Shown here: positions 1 through 9,009 of the stretch, piece after piece | How positions within the stretch are numbered: position 1 is the first letter of the stretch | Layout: each line of letters begins with the position of its first letter | Assembly: GCA_963755695.1 (NCBI GenBank) | Contig: CAVWLB010000009.1 | Coordinates: 186,001-250,000, forward strand | Length of the DNA: 64,000 nt | Origin: QHWT01 sp963755695 | GTDB taxonomy: Bacteria; Acidobacteriota; Vicinamibacteria; Vicinamibacterales; 2-12-FULL-66-21 | Direction of reading: 5' to 3' | The notes under the pieces: model-generated | The model's input: the letters and a program-made list of their open reading frames with translations, nothing else | Told to the model about the DNA's origin: nothing | The model's database searches: none | Translations under genes and position numbers: made by a program

Positions 1-67
1 CCTTTCATCCACCCCGAAACTGCGTCGTTGGTCATCGCGTGAGGGAGACCCAAATGAGACAAGTTGA

Positions 68-454
68 CCAGCGCTAAAGTCGATCTCGCCCACCGCGACG
101 CTGGAGGAGCCGGGCTGGCGACCGCTCGTCACGACGCCGAACCACCCGGAGTACCCCGCTGCGTACGGATCAATCACCGCGGCGATGGCGAAGGTGTTCA
201 GCAGCTTTCTGAACACGCTTCGATTCGAGCCCACGATCCACGGGTTCGATCCGCTCGGACCGGCTGGCCACCTGAATGCCGTACGCACGTTCAAGTCGCC
301 GTCGGCACTCCGGAGAGAAATCATCGACGCGAGGCTGTGGGCAGGTCTTCACTACCACTTCTCGGGGGTGGCCGGAGTCGCGCTCGGTAAACACGTCGCG
401 AAGTACGACTTGAGGCACGCGTTTCGTCCACTACGCAAGGGCGGCTGGAATTAG
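68..454 (+). pseudogene. C-terminal remnant of a vanadium-dependent haloperoxidase / PAP2-like protein
   Basis: The frame is open from a TGA at 65-67 to the TAG at 452-454 and has no good start at its 5' side. The first ATG is at 185, but the frame upstream of it already carries the family motif TPNHPEYPAAYG, so the true protein began further upstream. The C-terminal block DARLWAGLHYHFSGVAG followed by VALGKHVAKY matches the end of bacterial vanadium haloperoxidases, where the Arg and His bind vanadate. The N-terminal helices and the first vanadate-binding block are missing or out of frame. Only 64 bases of window lie upstream, so a frameshift just outside cannot be separated from a true truncation. 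I read it as a decayed or interrupted gene; the family assignment is fairly firm. Confidence 0.6.
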
Positions 455-595
455 TGAAGATGCAGAGCGGGCACTTTGCCCGAGGAATGGAACATTACGG
501 GATTCACAATGACGACCGGGTTCTACTGATCTCGATGCGAGGTCGGGCAACCTACGCGATTGGAGGCCCACGGAGTCTTTGAAAACTAATATTTC

Positions 596-1007
596 TCACT
601 TCTGGTGACGCCTCAAACGCGCCGAGCGGCGGCGCGCGACGGCCCCGGCGACTATCGTTCCGACCAACACGAGAGTTGAGGGCTCGGAAGCCCATCGAAA
701 AGGTGGACGTGCTCGAGAGGTCGGCGCTCGCGCCCGTGACGAGGGGATCCGGGCCCGGGGGCGTCACGATCAGGAGGTCCTCCGATTCCTCGCCGAACGC
801 CATCCCGCGCAGGCGGGTGCCGCCGCCGAGCAGGTCGAAGACGATTTCGGCGTTCGCCGGCACCAACACGTCGGTGGTGGAGCCGACCGCCACATGGATG
901 GGATCGGCGTCGGCCCTCCCCGCGGTCAGCGCAAAGACCACGAGGAGCGCCGCAGCGAATCTCCACAGTTGGGAACTGGGTTGGCAAATCGGGCGAAACA
1001 TCGGCAC
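596..1007 (-). pseudogene. PEP-CTERM sorting-signal protein, frameshifted before its anchor
   Basis: A signal peptide is clear at the N-terminus (hydrophobic run LWRFAAALLVVFALTAG, then ADA). A short extracellular part of about 75 residues follows. The annotated frame runs on to 552 with low-quality sequence. If one base is removed near 687, the reading becomes SEPSTLVLVGTIVAGAVA followed by RRRSARLRRHQK and a TGA at 596-598. That is an EPS[T] motif, one transmembrane helix and an Arg-rich tail, the exact layout of a PEP-CTERM anchor. PEP-CTERM proteins are exported and processed by an exosortase. The body is short for the family, so the gene may be both shortened and frameshifted. A second, intact PEP-CTERM gene lies at 60704-61336. 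Confidence 0.5.
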
Positions 1008-1208
1008 TGGTGCGAGCCTCCCACCTCGTGTCGCCGCATTATCGCGGGGTCAACCTAAGATTAATCGTGACCAGTCCGCCTGGTGACCAGAGTTGACCGG
1101 CAGCGCGCATGAGCATGCGAGCGGCCGTTAACTCTCGTACTAAGGGGTCTGGGCGAGAGCCTCCGAGGGTGTTCACCAACAATAGCGATCGAGGCCCGGC
1201 GGCCGAGA

Positions 1209-1934
1209 TCACGCGCCGAGCATCTGCCGCAGCGTCAGCGCGTTCCTGACGGCGTTGCCGTTCCCGTCGTTGTTGAAGTACGCAAACACGTCGCTACCCA
1301 TCGTCTGCCACTCATGGATTCGATCGGCCCACCATCGCATGTCTGCCTCGCTGTACGATCCGCCGTACAAATGACGGTGATCGGGCCCGTGCAGCCGAAC
1401 ATAAGCGAAGTCGGTTGTCAGGCGCAGGATGCAGGGCAGGTGCGCACCGCTCATCACGCAATAAGCCGCGCCGTGCTGTTCGAGCAGGGTGAACGTGTGG
1501 TCTTGATGCCACGACGGGTGCCGGAACTCGAGACAGAGCCGGAACTCCCGCGGTACGCACGAGAGAAAATACGCCAGACGCTCGCGATCGTAGGACAGGG
1601 TCGGCGGCAGTTGCGCCAGGAGCACGCCACGTCGCGCGCCTAGAAGCCGCAAGCTCTTGTCTATTCTGGCAAGCCACGCCTCGGGCTCGTGCAGCCGGCG
1701 CGCATGGGTCAGACCTCGTGGCGCTTTGATGCTGAGAGTGAACTTATTCGGCAGGCTGCCCCAACGGGCAAACGCGGCATCGCCCGGCCACCGATAGAAG
1801 CTCGCGTTGAGCTCGGCCGTCTGAAATCGTTGAATGTAGTGCGCCAGCCTTCCCGCCGGCGGCAGGTCCGACGGATATAGCACGCCGTTCCAATGCGGAT
1901 AGCTCCATCCTGAAGTGCCGATCTGGATCGCCAT
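1209..1934 (-). CDS. DUF72 family protein
   Basis: This intact 241-residue protein begins with the family signature GTSGWSYPHW and carries FYRWP, then FTLSIKAPRGLTH and LEFRHPSWH, in the order typical of DUF72 (YecE-like) proteins. The C-terminal part contains VRLHG and VFAYFNND, also standard for the family. DUF72 proteins fold as TIM barrels; their biochemical role is not established. The length matches the usual 230-260 residues. The start at 1934 places the family motif at residue 6, as in relatives, although the ribosome site is weak. It stands alone: the genes on both sides are broken remnants, so context gives no functional hint. Confidence 0.85.
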   Translation of the reverse strand: MAIQIGTSGWSYPHWNGVLYPSDLPPAGRLAHYIQRFQTAELNASFYRWPGDAAFARWGSLPNKFTLSIKAPRGLTHARRLHEPEAWLARIDKSLRLLGARRGVLLAQLPPTLSYDRERLAYFLSCVPREFRLCLEFRHPSWHQDHTFTLLEQHGAAYCVMSGAHLPCILRLTTDFAYVRLHGPDHRHLYGGSYSEADMRWWADRIHEWQTMGSDVFAYFNNDGNGNAVRNALTLRQMLGA

Positions 1935-2499
1935 GCTTCATTGTGCAGCGGTCGTGACGACCTCGACTCGCGAAGTTCTAACCGTCCGCGTGCTGGATCA
2001 CCTCTTCCATGGACGATCGAACCGTCAGTCGGCTAATCGACCAGAATGGTTGGGACGGATGAATCTTGCTCGGCGTCGTCCAGCTGCGACAGGTCACCTA
2101 CGCGATCAATGTCTTCCAGGTGCTCACGGGCCAGAACCGGATGGGCGAGCCACTGCAGAAGCGCCGCGAGCTGCTTGTTGGCTGGGCTCGCCGGTAAACG
2201 ATCATCGCATGCCCCTAAGAAAACCGGCTTCGTGTAGCAAAGCCCAAAAAGGGCTCGCAAGTGTGAACGCTTTGCAAATGGCGGCATCCCAGCTGCCCTC
2301 GCCGCGGATCCACACGCCCACTACCACCGCCGCAACTTCTCGAGCCAACAGGCATCATCAAGACGCGCCGCGTCAGGTCCGACTGCTGCCATTTGAGAAG
2401 TCCTATCGGAATTGGCAAGACGCTGCATCCAACCAAGCCGACGCTCATGCGGTATCATATCGGGCGCGTAACACGAACCCCACTCGAGGAGCATCACGA
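1935..2499. other. Gap with one coding-like fragment
   Basis: No intact gene is visible. On the plus strand, about 2063-2197 reads as a fragment with strongly GC-biased third positions (VVQLRQVTYAINVFQVLTG and onward, ending in a TAA). It follows directly on a TGA at 2060-2062, with a possible ATG of the same frame at 2009. It could be the end of a small gene with a premature stop. I do not recognise the family. The rest shows nothing I can support. Confidence 0.3.
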
Positions 2500-2704
2500 A
2501 TGGCAGCGACGACCGGCACGATCAAACGGAAGACTGACAAGGGCTTCGGATTCATCGCGGCTGCTGACGGGACGGAGTATCTTCTTCCATCAGTCCGGTT
2601 GCGTCGGAGTCCAGTTCGATGATTTGCGTGAAGGACAGCGCGTATCCTTCACCGTTGGCCAAGGCCCCAAGGGGCCGAGGGCTGAAAACGTACGCTCAGA
2701 GTAA
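2500..2704 (+). pseudogene. CspA-family cold-shock protein, split by a one-base insertion
   Basis: An AGGAG ribosome site precedes an ATG at 2500. The first part reads TGTIKRKTDKGFGFIAA, the RNP1-type nucleic-acid-binding motif of cold-shock domains. Frame is lost after DGTEY. Removing one base at about 2581 gives FFHQSGCVGVQFDDLREGQ and then VSFTVGQGPKGPRAENV, which restores RNP2 (FFHQS) and the conserved end of the family. The repaired protein is about 67 residues, the normal length of a single-domain CspA. Such proteins bind single-stranded RNA and DNA and act as RNA chaperones. A true mutation would abolish the second half of the OB fold. A sequencing error is an equal alternative. Confidence 0.7.
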
Positions 2705-3198
2705 GAGCGATTCCGCCTGCCCTCGACTCGCCGCGCGAGCGCCAATGCGCGGTGGCGTCATCGCCGCCGATGTTATGCCGTACGGATGAGCCATTTGCGG
2801 AATCGTCCCAGACACCGCCATCCGCCTCCGCTCGCGCGTGATCGCACGCGAGTTACAGCGGCATGGCTCGCTGAAACGATGAGATCTACGCCGCGATCAC
2901 GGTGTGGGTCTGCCAATGAATGACTGCGCCGGGTGTGGTCGGCGAGGCGCGTGCCCCGCGGACTGCGCCCGTAGCGCCGCAACAAATCGTCGTGACCCCA
3001 GATTCATCCTGACTCGACCCGCAAAACCGCTACCCGGGAAAGGCGACTGAGCAGGCTCGGTCGCTGGATAGCATGCGGAATTCCCGTCCATCGGCATAAC
3101 CTCGGTCTAATTCCGGCTAAACCTCGGGATCTCCTCAGGACATCTCCTCCACGCCGCAGCGACTCTGCCTCCGCGCGTTCATGCGCGGAGGAGGAGTC
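2705..3198. other. Intergenic region with a transposase-like 3' scar
   Basis: No intact gene is seen in these roughly 490 bases. On the minus strand, 2773-2825 resembles the 3' end of a coding sequence that is repeated near 16.95 kb (separate entry). The 3' end of the gap holds the GGAGGAG ribosome site of the next gene (3187-3196). Confidence 0.4.
2773..2825 (-). pseudogene. Short 3' scar, copy 1 of a repeated coding tail (transposase-like?)
   Basis: The plus-strand string TTGCGGAATCGTCCCAGACA at 2795-2814 recurs, with one extra A, at 16949-16969. Read on the minus strand with a small frame correction, this copy gives GGVWDDFRKWLIRTA and a TAA at 2773. The other copy gives NWRGVWDDFRNLV. 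Two copies ending in the same peptide suggest the 3' end of a mobile gene. I cannot name the transposase family with certainty. Confidence 0.3.
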
Positions 3199-4050
3199 AT
3201 GGTACATGGAGCTGCTTGCACGCTGGCGGTTGTCGCATGGGTGTTGGTTTCCGGCTCCACGCGTTCGTCGACCGAAACGAACGCAGAGGTGCCCTTCGAG
3301 CTATATCAGCATCACCTCGTCGTCACCAAGGGCTCTGTCGGCGGGCTGAACGGCCGCAACCTGCTGATTGACACGGGCACCATTCCCAGCATGGTCGACA
3401 CGCGGATCGCCCGGAAGCTGAACCTGCACCCTGAGCCGTCCATACTCGTTGCGTTCGGTCAGCAGGTGCGGATGCAGAGCGCGACATTGGACGGATTCCG
3501 CATCGGCTCCCTGCAGTCTGGCCCTGTGTCCGCCGGCGTGGGAGATCTGTCGTTTCTGCAAGGCATCCGCATCGACGCCATCGTCGGCCTCGACGTGCTG
3601 GCGCGCACGAACTTCGGCATCGACTACCGGACCCGGACGCTGACATTCGGGCCAAGGGGGCGAGAGGACCAGGTGGCACCGCTCGAGATCGTCTGGCCGT
3701 TCGTGACTGTCCGGATGACGATGGCGGGACAGCCGATTCGATTGTTGATCGACACAGGCAGTGGCGACTTGGTGCTGTTCAAGACTCGGATGCCCGCGGC
3801 CCTTTCGAACCCGCTCGAGAGGGGCGACAAGATCGTGCAGTACGGGTCTGGTCCTGCGCACCTCCGTCGGCTCGACCTGCGAAGCCCATCCCTCGGAGCC
3901 TACATGTGGGACAACCTATCAGCCTGGGCACTCGACCGGGTGCCCGACGGATACCCGCCGAGTATCGACGGCGTGCTCGGGGTGCGCGCCCTCGGCTGCC
4001 AGCGCGTGCATTTCGACTTCGATCGAGGTGTGTTCGGCTGGAGCCGGTGA
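3199..4050 (+). CDS. Secreted retropepsin-like aspartyl protease with two DTG sites
   Basis: The ATG at 3199 is preferred over an in-frame ATG at 3181 because GGAGGAG lies just upstream of it; the protein is then 283 residues. It opens with a hydrophobic signal segment (residues 5-20). Two half-domains follow, each with an aspartyl-protease active-site loop: LLIDTGTIPSMVD at about 56-67 and LLIDTGSGDLVLF at about 183-195. The psi-loop-like IVGLDVLAR (about 128) and VLGVRALG (near the C-terminus) fit a duplicated retropepsin fold, so one chain could form the whole catalytic dimer. It probably acts in the periplasm or at the surface. Substrate is unknown. The CadC-like regulator downstream starts about 75 bases later on the same strand; co-transcription is possible. 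Confidence 0.8.
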   Translation: MVHGAACTLAVVAWVLVSGSTRSSTETNAEVPFELYQHHLVVTKGSVGGLNGRNLLIDTGTIPSMVDTRIARKLNLHPEPSILVAFGQQVRMQSATLDGFRIGSLQSGPVSAGVGDLSFLQGIRIDAIVGLDVLARTNFGIDYRTRTLTFGPRGREDQVAPLEIVWPFVTVRMTMAGQPIRLLIDTGSGDLVLFKTRMPAALSNPLERGDKIVQYGSGPAHLRRLDLRSPSLGAYMWDNLSAWALDRVPDGYPPSIDGVLGVRALGCQRVHFDFDRGVFGWSR

Positions 4051-4125
4051 GTCGAGTGCCGGGAGAACCCGCCCCAACTCGCTGGAGTAGAATCTCGATG
4101 TGCGATTCACGAACGGCTGAAATCC

Positions 4126-6279
4126 TTGCAGGACAGCTTCCATATCGGCGAGCTCCATCGCGTCGAGCCGTCGCTCAACAGCGTGATGGGACCCGCCGGA
4201 ACCACTCGCTTGGAACCCAAGGTGATGCAGGTTCTCGTGTGCCTTGCTGCGCATGCCGGTCGAGTGGTGTCCAAGGAACAGCTGATGCGCACTGTCTGGG
4301 CGGACGCATTCGTCGGCGACGACGTGTTGACGCGCTGCATCTCGGAGCTGCGTCGAGTCTTCGATGACGATGTCAAGGAGCCACGCTTTATCCAGACGAT
4401 CCCGAAAAGCGGTTATCGGTTGATTGCGTCTGTGTCGGAACGAAACGTTGTGACACGAGGACAGGAGACCACAGCGGAGTCGGACCGAGCCGTGGCACAA
4501 GCCAGACGCCGTTCGCTCCTCCAGATTCTCGTCACTGGCGTGTTGTTGGCAGGTATCGTGGTCGGCGGATGGTGGGTCGCTTCGACGAACCGAGAGTCGC
4601 GAGGACTGCCGCGTCAGCCCACCCTGACGCAACTTACTGCGAACCCGCCTGATGTTCCGGTGACATCAGCACAGATCTCTCCCGACGGCAAATACCTTGC
4701 CTATGCCGATCCCGCAGGCATCCTGGTGCGCGTGATCGATACCGGCGAAACGCATCGCATTGCAGAGACGGGCGGGATGGATGTGCAGGCCTGGAGCGGC
4801 GACGGGAACCGAATCCGCTCCGCGGCATGCGACGCGACAACGTGCACAGGCTGGGATCTCTCGCTGGTCGGGGGCACCCGCCGCCGCTTCGGCGCAGCGT
4901 GGTCTGTATCGGATGTCGCGGTCCGGCCCGTTGGCGACGCCGTGATTTCTACACCAGACGGTTCGCGGCTATTGAGGATCGCTACCGTCTCTGGAGACCT
5001 TTCGGTCGATTTCCTTGACGGCACGACGCGACGTTTGGTCGAACTCGGCCCCCACGGATCCGCCAGGTGGAGCGCCGATGGGGAACGGTTGCTCTTCACC
5101 AGGGGACCAGCGCTTTCGGCCATCGAGTCCATGCCGCTCACAGGCGGCTCTTCGTCAGTCGTGTTCAAAGCGCCGGCCGGACAGCGCATTATCGATCCCG
5201 GACTGCATCTGCGGGATGGACGGCTGCTGACGATTTTGAGCGACACAGAGACCAATGCCGTCGCCGTCTGGGTGCTGCAGATCGATAGCAGCTCGGGCGT
5301 CGCACACGGTCCCGCCAGGCGCTTGACGGAATGGAAGGCGGGCGGTGCTTACATTGGCCCGTTTGCCATCGGACTACGCTCCAGACTGCGGTTGGCGAGC
5401 GCGTCAGCGGATGGGCAGCGCGTGATCGTGAAATATGACATGAGTCACGGCGATATCTTCGTGGCGCGGTTCGATGAGGGTCAGGGTCGCCTGTCGGATA
5501 CTCCAAGGCGGATCATCAGCGACGAGCGCGGCAGTTTTCCTGCCGCCTGGACCCCAGATGGCTCGACGATCCTCTTCAATCTTGGGCAGAGCGGCTCACA
5601 AGACATCTACACGCAGAGGCTGAACGCGGAGTCCTCCGAGCCGCTCGTCGTAGGTGGCGGAGATCAGCTCTTGCCCCGCGTGACCGGCGATGGTCGCTGG
5701 GTGCTTTTTCAGGAACCCCTCGGCGCGGAAGGGTCGCGAATCATGCGGGTGCCGCTCGCCGGTGGCAGTCCGGAACAGCTGCTCGCCACTTCGACGATTG
5801 GCTTTCCGAAATGCGCCATTCGTGGTCGGTGTGTGGTGTATGAGCGAGAGGGGGCGAACTGGATCATCTCATCGCTCGACCCGGTGGGCGGCAGAGGCGA
5901 GCGACTCTGTTCGATACCGTTTGGTATCAGAGGAGAGGACATTTCCCCAGAAGGAGACGCGATGGCCCAGGTCGTCGACGGCTCGCCGAACCGCATTCGG
6001 ATCTATTCGTTGCGTGGAGAGCCGGTCAAGGATGTCGTGGTCGACAACGTCTCTGCTCTCGGAAATCTCGACTGGAGCAGCACCGGAGCCGGCTTCTTCT
6101 CAACGAATCGGGCGGGGGGGCGTCCCGAACTGGTCTTCATTCGCATGGACGGCAGATCGCGTGTGTTGTGGTCACCTCAGGGAATTCCGGTGGCGGCGAT
6201 TCCGTCTCCTGACGGGACTCATCTGGCTATCTCGGGATGGACCCGGCAGAGCAACGTGTGGATGCTGACGGGCTTCTGA
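4126..6279 (+). CDS. CadC-like one-component regulator: winged helix, TM helix, WD40-like propeller
   Basis: Residues 1-105 form an OmpR/CadC-type winged helix (LEPKVMQVLVCLAAHAGRVV, then FIQTIPKSGYRLIASV). A transmembrane helix lies at about 132-152 (ILVTGVLLAGIVVGGWW). The remaining 560 or so residues are a TolB/WD40-like beta-propeller with repeated SPDGKYLAY-, SADGERLLF- and TPDGSTILF-type blades. The cytoplasmic DNA-binding domain is thus tied to a periplasmic propeller, as in many acidobacterial transmembrane regulators. The ligand and target genes are unknown. The start is a TTG at 4126; the ATG at 4098 is in another frame and no in-frame ATG is available upstream. The length of 717 residues is normal for this architecture. 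The protease-like gene upstream is a plausible partner by position only. Confidence 0.85.
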   Translation: MQDSFHIGELHRVEPSLNSVMGPAGTTRLEPKVMQVLVCLAAHAGRVVSKEQLMRTVWADAFVGDDVLTRCISELRRVFDDDVKEPRFIQTIPKSGYRLIASVSERNVVTRGQETTAESDRAVAQARRRSLLQILVTGVLLAGIVVGGWWVASTNRESRGLPRQPTLTQLTANPPDVPVTSAQISPDGKYLAYADPAGILVRVIDTGETHRIAETGGMDVQAWSGDGNRIRSAACDATTCTGWDLSLVGGTRRRFGAAWSVSDVAVRPVGDAVISTPDGSRLLRIATVSGDLSVDFLDGTTRRLVELGPHGSARWSADGERLLFTRGPALSAIESMPLTGGSSSVVFKAPAGQRIIDPGLHLRDGRLLTILSDTETNAVAVWVLQIDSSSGVAHGPARRLTEWKAGGAYIGPFAIGLRSRLRLASASADGQRVIVKYDMSHGDIFVARFDEGQGRLSDTPRRIISDERGSFPAAWTPDGSTILFNLGQSGSQDIYTQRLNAESSEPLVVGGGDQLLPRVTGDGRWVLFQEPLGAEGSRIMRVPLAGGSPEQLLATSTIGFPKCAIRGRCVVYEREGANWIISSLDPVGGRGERLCSIPFGIRGEDISPEGDAMAQVVDGSPNRIRIYSLRGEPVKDVVVDNVSALGNLDWSSTGAGFFSTNRAGGRPELVFIRMDGRSRVLWSPQGIPVAAIPSPDGTHLAISGWTRQSNVWMLTGF

Positions 6280-6551
6280 CGAGCCGGGCGCATGCATCGG
6301 CACGCCTCGAGACATTTCTCGGGCGGATCGGTTTCAGCCAGCCTTCAAAACGGAATACCCATCACGATGACAAGTTCCCACCACCATGTGTCGTGATGAG
6401 ACGCACCTTGACCGAATCGGGGAGTACACCAGCAATACGGCGGTATGTACCATCCGGCTTCCGCAACTCGGCAGAGGCGTGGGGGTCCGGTGTGGATTTC
6501 AGACTTACGGGGACTGCCTCGACGAACATCGCGTGCGCTTGCCAAGAAATA
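6280..6551. other. Intergenic, convergent gene ends
   Basis: This stretch separates the plus-strand CadC-like gene from the minus-strand set that ends at 6552 or 6716. I see no intact gene and no convincing terminator. A weak open frame on the plus strand (6237-6707) only continues the end of the CadC-like gene in another frame. Confidence 0.4.
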
Positions 6552-6719
6552 TTATTCGGAAGATTGATTGATGCTGTGTGCCGTCTCCAGCGATCGGGCG
6601 GCGACGTCGCCGGGGCGCGCGGTACTGCCGATGCTGACCGTCAGCGGCAGCGTCTGGATGCTCGAGCGTGTCGATCGATGAACGACCCACTCGTTCCCAA
6701 GCAATAGTTGGAACGTCAC
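6552..6719 (-). CDS. Candidate 55-residue ORF, GTGA-coupled to the propeller gene
   Basis: A GTG at 6717-6719 overlaps the propeller stop codon (TGA at 6716-6718) as GTGA, the same junction seen between the two genes upstream. The frame stays open for 55 codons to a TAA at 6552-6554 and begins VTFQLLLGNEWVVHRSTRSS. The middle part LPLTVSIGSTARPGDVA is coding-like, but I recognise no family and see no signal peptide or transmembrane helix. It could be a small third gene of the operon, or the displaced C-terminus of the propeller protein after an indel. The support is the coupled start and the uninterrupted frame only. Confidence 0.3.
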   Translation of the reverse strand: MTFQLLLGNEWVVHRSTRSSIQTLPLTVSIGSTARPGDVAARSLETAHSINQSSE

Positions 6720-8104
6720 CTGGCTCTCACGACGCGTTCTTGCCCGAGCGTGGACGTCCCGCGACTCGGTCGCAGGAGGAGGAACAGATCGAAATCCGTG
6801 CTGAGGTCGTCCTCACTGACGGGTTCGGTCGACGAGAACGCCACAACGGTGCCTGACCCGTCGATCGCAGGGGCGACGCTCGGCGTCCACCATTCCTGAG
6901 CGGGCGAACCGCTGATGCGGGTGACGCAGCGCGTAGTGCGGTCAAACAGGTACACGTCGGGCAGGAGATTCGTGTCGGGCACCGGGCGTGGACATCCGGG
7001 TCCGGACCCCAGGTTCGATGCCGTCGACTCAAAGACCACGTACCGGCCATCGGCCGAGATTGCGGGCCGGAGGCTGGCCGCGTTGGCCGCCCGCCCCGTC
7101 GATGTCGCGCTCACGAGCGTCATCGACGCGCCTGCGACATCGTAGATGTACACGTCACTGTCCTGGTTGCGATCGTGTGGCGCGAGATTGGTGGCCTCGG
7201 ACACGAAGACGACGTACCGACGGTCGGCGCTCAGAGCCGCCGAGTAGCTCGCGCCGTCGGACGGTCTCTCACCGATACCCCGACTGACAAGGGTCGTCAG
7301 GCCGCGACCGACGTCCCGCAGGTACACATCGGTGACGTCGTTCGTGTCTTCCGGAGCGAGCCGAGCCGTCGAGGCAAATGCGATCAGTTCGCCGTCACGG
7401 CTCACGCTCGGGGAGTGACTGGCGCCGATCGGCGGCTGCACGCCCCGGCTATCCACGCTGATGCGGATGATCGTCGAGTCGTCGAGGCGCCAGAGGTAAA
7501 TGTCAGACTGCCCGCCGTTCGCGTCTGGTGCCGTCGCCAGGTTTGTCGCGTGGGACATGAACACGATTGTGAGACCGTTCTCACTCACGACCGGTTCGCC
7601 GCTGTCCCCGTTTGGCGGCTCGCCGCGCGGGCTTTGGGGTGTACGCAAGACGCCGTTCTGGCGATTTCGCACGACGACATGCCGCCCCGTCACGGGCTGA
7701 TTGCCGAATGGCGTGTAAATAGTCTCAAACGTGATGACTCGTCCGTCCGGGCTGAGACTGGGGGCCCGGCTGTCCACACCCAGCGGTGTGCGGTCAGGGC
7801 TGATGCTTTCCTGCGTGATCATCCCGGTTGATCGGTCGAGCACGTACACCTGGCAGCAGTATCCTTGCGATGACTCGGGATTCCCCGAGACGAAGGCAAT
7901 CAGTCGTCCGTCGCGGCTGAGCGCCGCCGGCCTTATTGTGCCAATCCCGTCGAGACGGATTCGCTGAGTCGCGACATGACGGGCGCCGCGAGCCGCGAGC
8001 TGGTCAGCCATCATCGCACCGCCAACGAGTGCAACGAGTCCCATTGCGACGCAGACAGTAAGCAGTGACGAGAGGCGACGGGCAGCCCCCTTTGTCCGTA
8101 TCAC
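6716..8104 (-). CDS. Secreted TolB/WD40-like beta-propeller protein
   Basis: The 462-residue product has an N-terminal hydrophobic segment (about residues 13-35) that would serve as signal peptide or anchor. Six or so PD40-type blades follow, each with a core such as ALSRDGRLIAFVSG, SLSPDGRVITFE, SVSRDGELIAFAS or AISADGRYVVFES. Such propellers usually bind partners or ligands in the periplasm or at the cell surface and have no enzymatic activity. The start is a GTG at 8104 that overlaps the TGA of the upstream HELEH gene (GTGA). The two genes are therefore translationally coupled and probably work together. The C-terminal Arg-rich end may be genuine or the result of a late frame change. Confidence 0.8.
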   Translation of the reverse strand: MIRTKGAARRLSSLLTVCVAMGLVALVGGAMMADQLAARGARHVATQRIRLDGIGTIRPAALSRDGRLIAFVSGNPESSQGYCCQVYVLDRSTGMITQESISPDRTPLGVDSRAPSLSPDGRVITFETIYTPFGNQPVTGRHVVVRNRQNGVLRTPQSPRGEPPNGDSGEPVVSENGLTIVFMSHATNLATAPDANGGQSDIYLWRLDDSTIIRISVDSRGVQPPIGASHSPSVSRDGELIAFASTARLAPEDTNDVTDVYLRDVGRGLTTLVSRGIGERPSDGASYSAALSADRRYVVFVSEATNLAPHDRNQDSDVYIYDVAGASMTLVSATSTGRAANAASLRPAISADGRYVVFESTASNLGSGPGCPRPVPDTNLLPDVYLFDRTTRCVTRISGSPAQEWWTPSVAPAIDGSGTVVAFSSTEPVSEDDLSTDFDLFLLLRPSRGTSTLGQERVVRAR

Positions 8105-8688
8105 GGTCTCATCGCCTCACGAGCGACCAATTGCCCCACTGACCGCGCGCGTGCCGTCTCGTATCCCCACTCCCCATCCGCGACACCGTCGAGCCCGTGA
8201 CGTGCCAGCCAAGCGAGATCCGTGCCTTCAACCTGCTCCAGCACGTGCTCCAGTTCGTGGGCGATGAGCTCGACATACAACGCGGGTTCGCGCAGTTCGA
8301 TCTGCACCGCCACGTTAATGCGAGCGTGGTCGCGCTCCACACGCGATCGCGCTCGCCCGTATCGCACTCCAATTTCGAGCTCGATTCGGACAGTGACCTC
8401 CCGGTGCTCAGCGAGACGCGCGCACTGCCGGCGGAACGTGGGAGACCGGCGGTACATCGATGTCACAAGCGGTCGGACGACCTCGGGCACCATGAGATTG
8501 GTGGGTATCGGCCATTCGCGCGATGGAGCGGACACTCCCCTTGACGATAGACGGAGCGCCTCCGTGTGAGGGTCGCGGTCGAAGGGCTGGGCAGCCGCTG
8601 CTCCCGACGTTATCGCGCCCAGTAGTAGAATCTCCGCAGCCCGACGCCACACGATCGCCAGGACCGCCGTGTTCCATCCAGCTCGCAT
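8101..8688 (-). CDS. Small secreted protein with an HELEH putative zinc site
   Basis: This 195-residue product starts at an ATG with a good ribosome site (GGGAGG, 6 bases before the start). The N-terminus contains a hydrophobic export segment (about residues 8-33, ending in AAAAQ). The key feature is LIAHELEHVLEQVEG at about 141-155: an HExxH motif (His144, Glu145, His148) like the zinc site of metallopeptidases. A downstream YETARARS could supply the third ligand. No known peptidase family is obvious from the rest. The stop overlaps the GTG of the propeller gene, so the pair forms an operon. I infer a periplasmic or surface zinc protein assisted by the propeller; activity is unproven. Confidence 0.65.
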   Translation of the reverse strand: MRAGWNTAVLAIVWRRAAEILLLGAITSGAAAAQPFDRDPHTEALRLSSRGVSAPSREWPIPTNLMVPEVVRPLVTSMYRRSPTFRRQCARLAEHREVTVRIELEIGVRYGRARSRVERDHARINVAVQIELREPALYVELIAHELEHVLEQVEGTDLAWLARHGLDGVADGEWGYETARARSVGQLVAREAMRP

Positions 8689-9009
8689 TTCCTGCCTCCC
8701 ACCGTGTTCCGGTCAGGAGAAGGATGCCTGTTGCATCCGTGGAAGTCCTTGGACCAACCTGAGATTTTGCTGTGATGACCGGCGATGCCGGCGAACCCAG
8801 GCGAGACCGAACCGCTGGCGAGGGCTCATCACGTAACGCGCGAACGACCGTGGAAAAGTCTCATCGCGCACCTTGCGGGCCTCTGTGTCCACAGAACGGG
8901 AAAAAATTAACGGATGCGCTCAGGGGGCCCCCGCCGAGGTCGCCGGATTTGTGCCGGGGATGGAATTACTAATGAGGTATTGCGAAGAGAAGGCTGGCTG
9001 GGGTGGAGG
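8689..9009. other. Divergent intergenic region
   Basis: These about 320 bases lie between the divergent HELEH/propeller operon and the ECF sigma gene, so both promoters should be here. A long open frame reaches back to 8914 in the sigma-factor frame, but the sequence before 9010 is not sigma-like. I see no clear promoter boxes, repeats or RNA gene. Confidence 0.4.
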
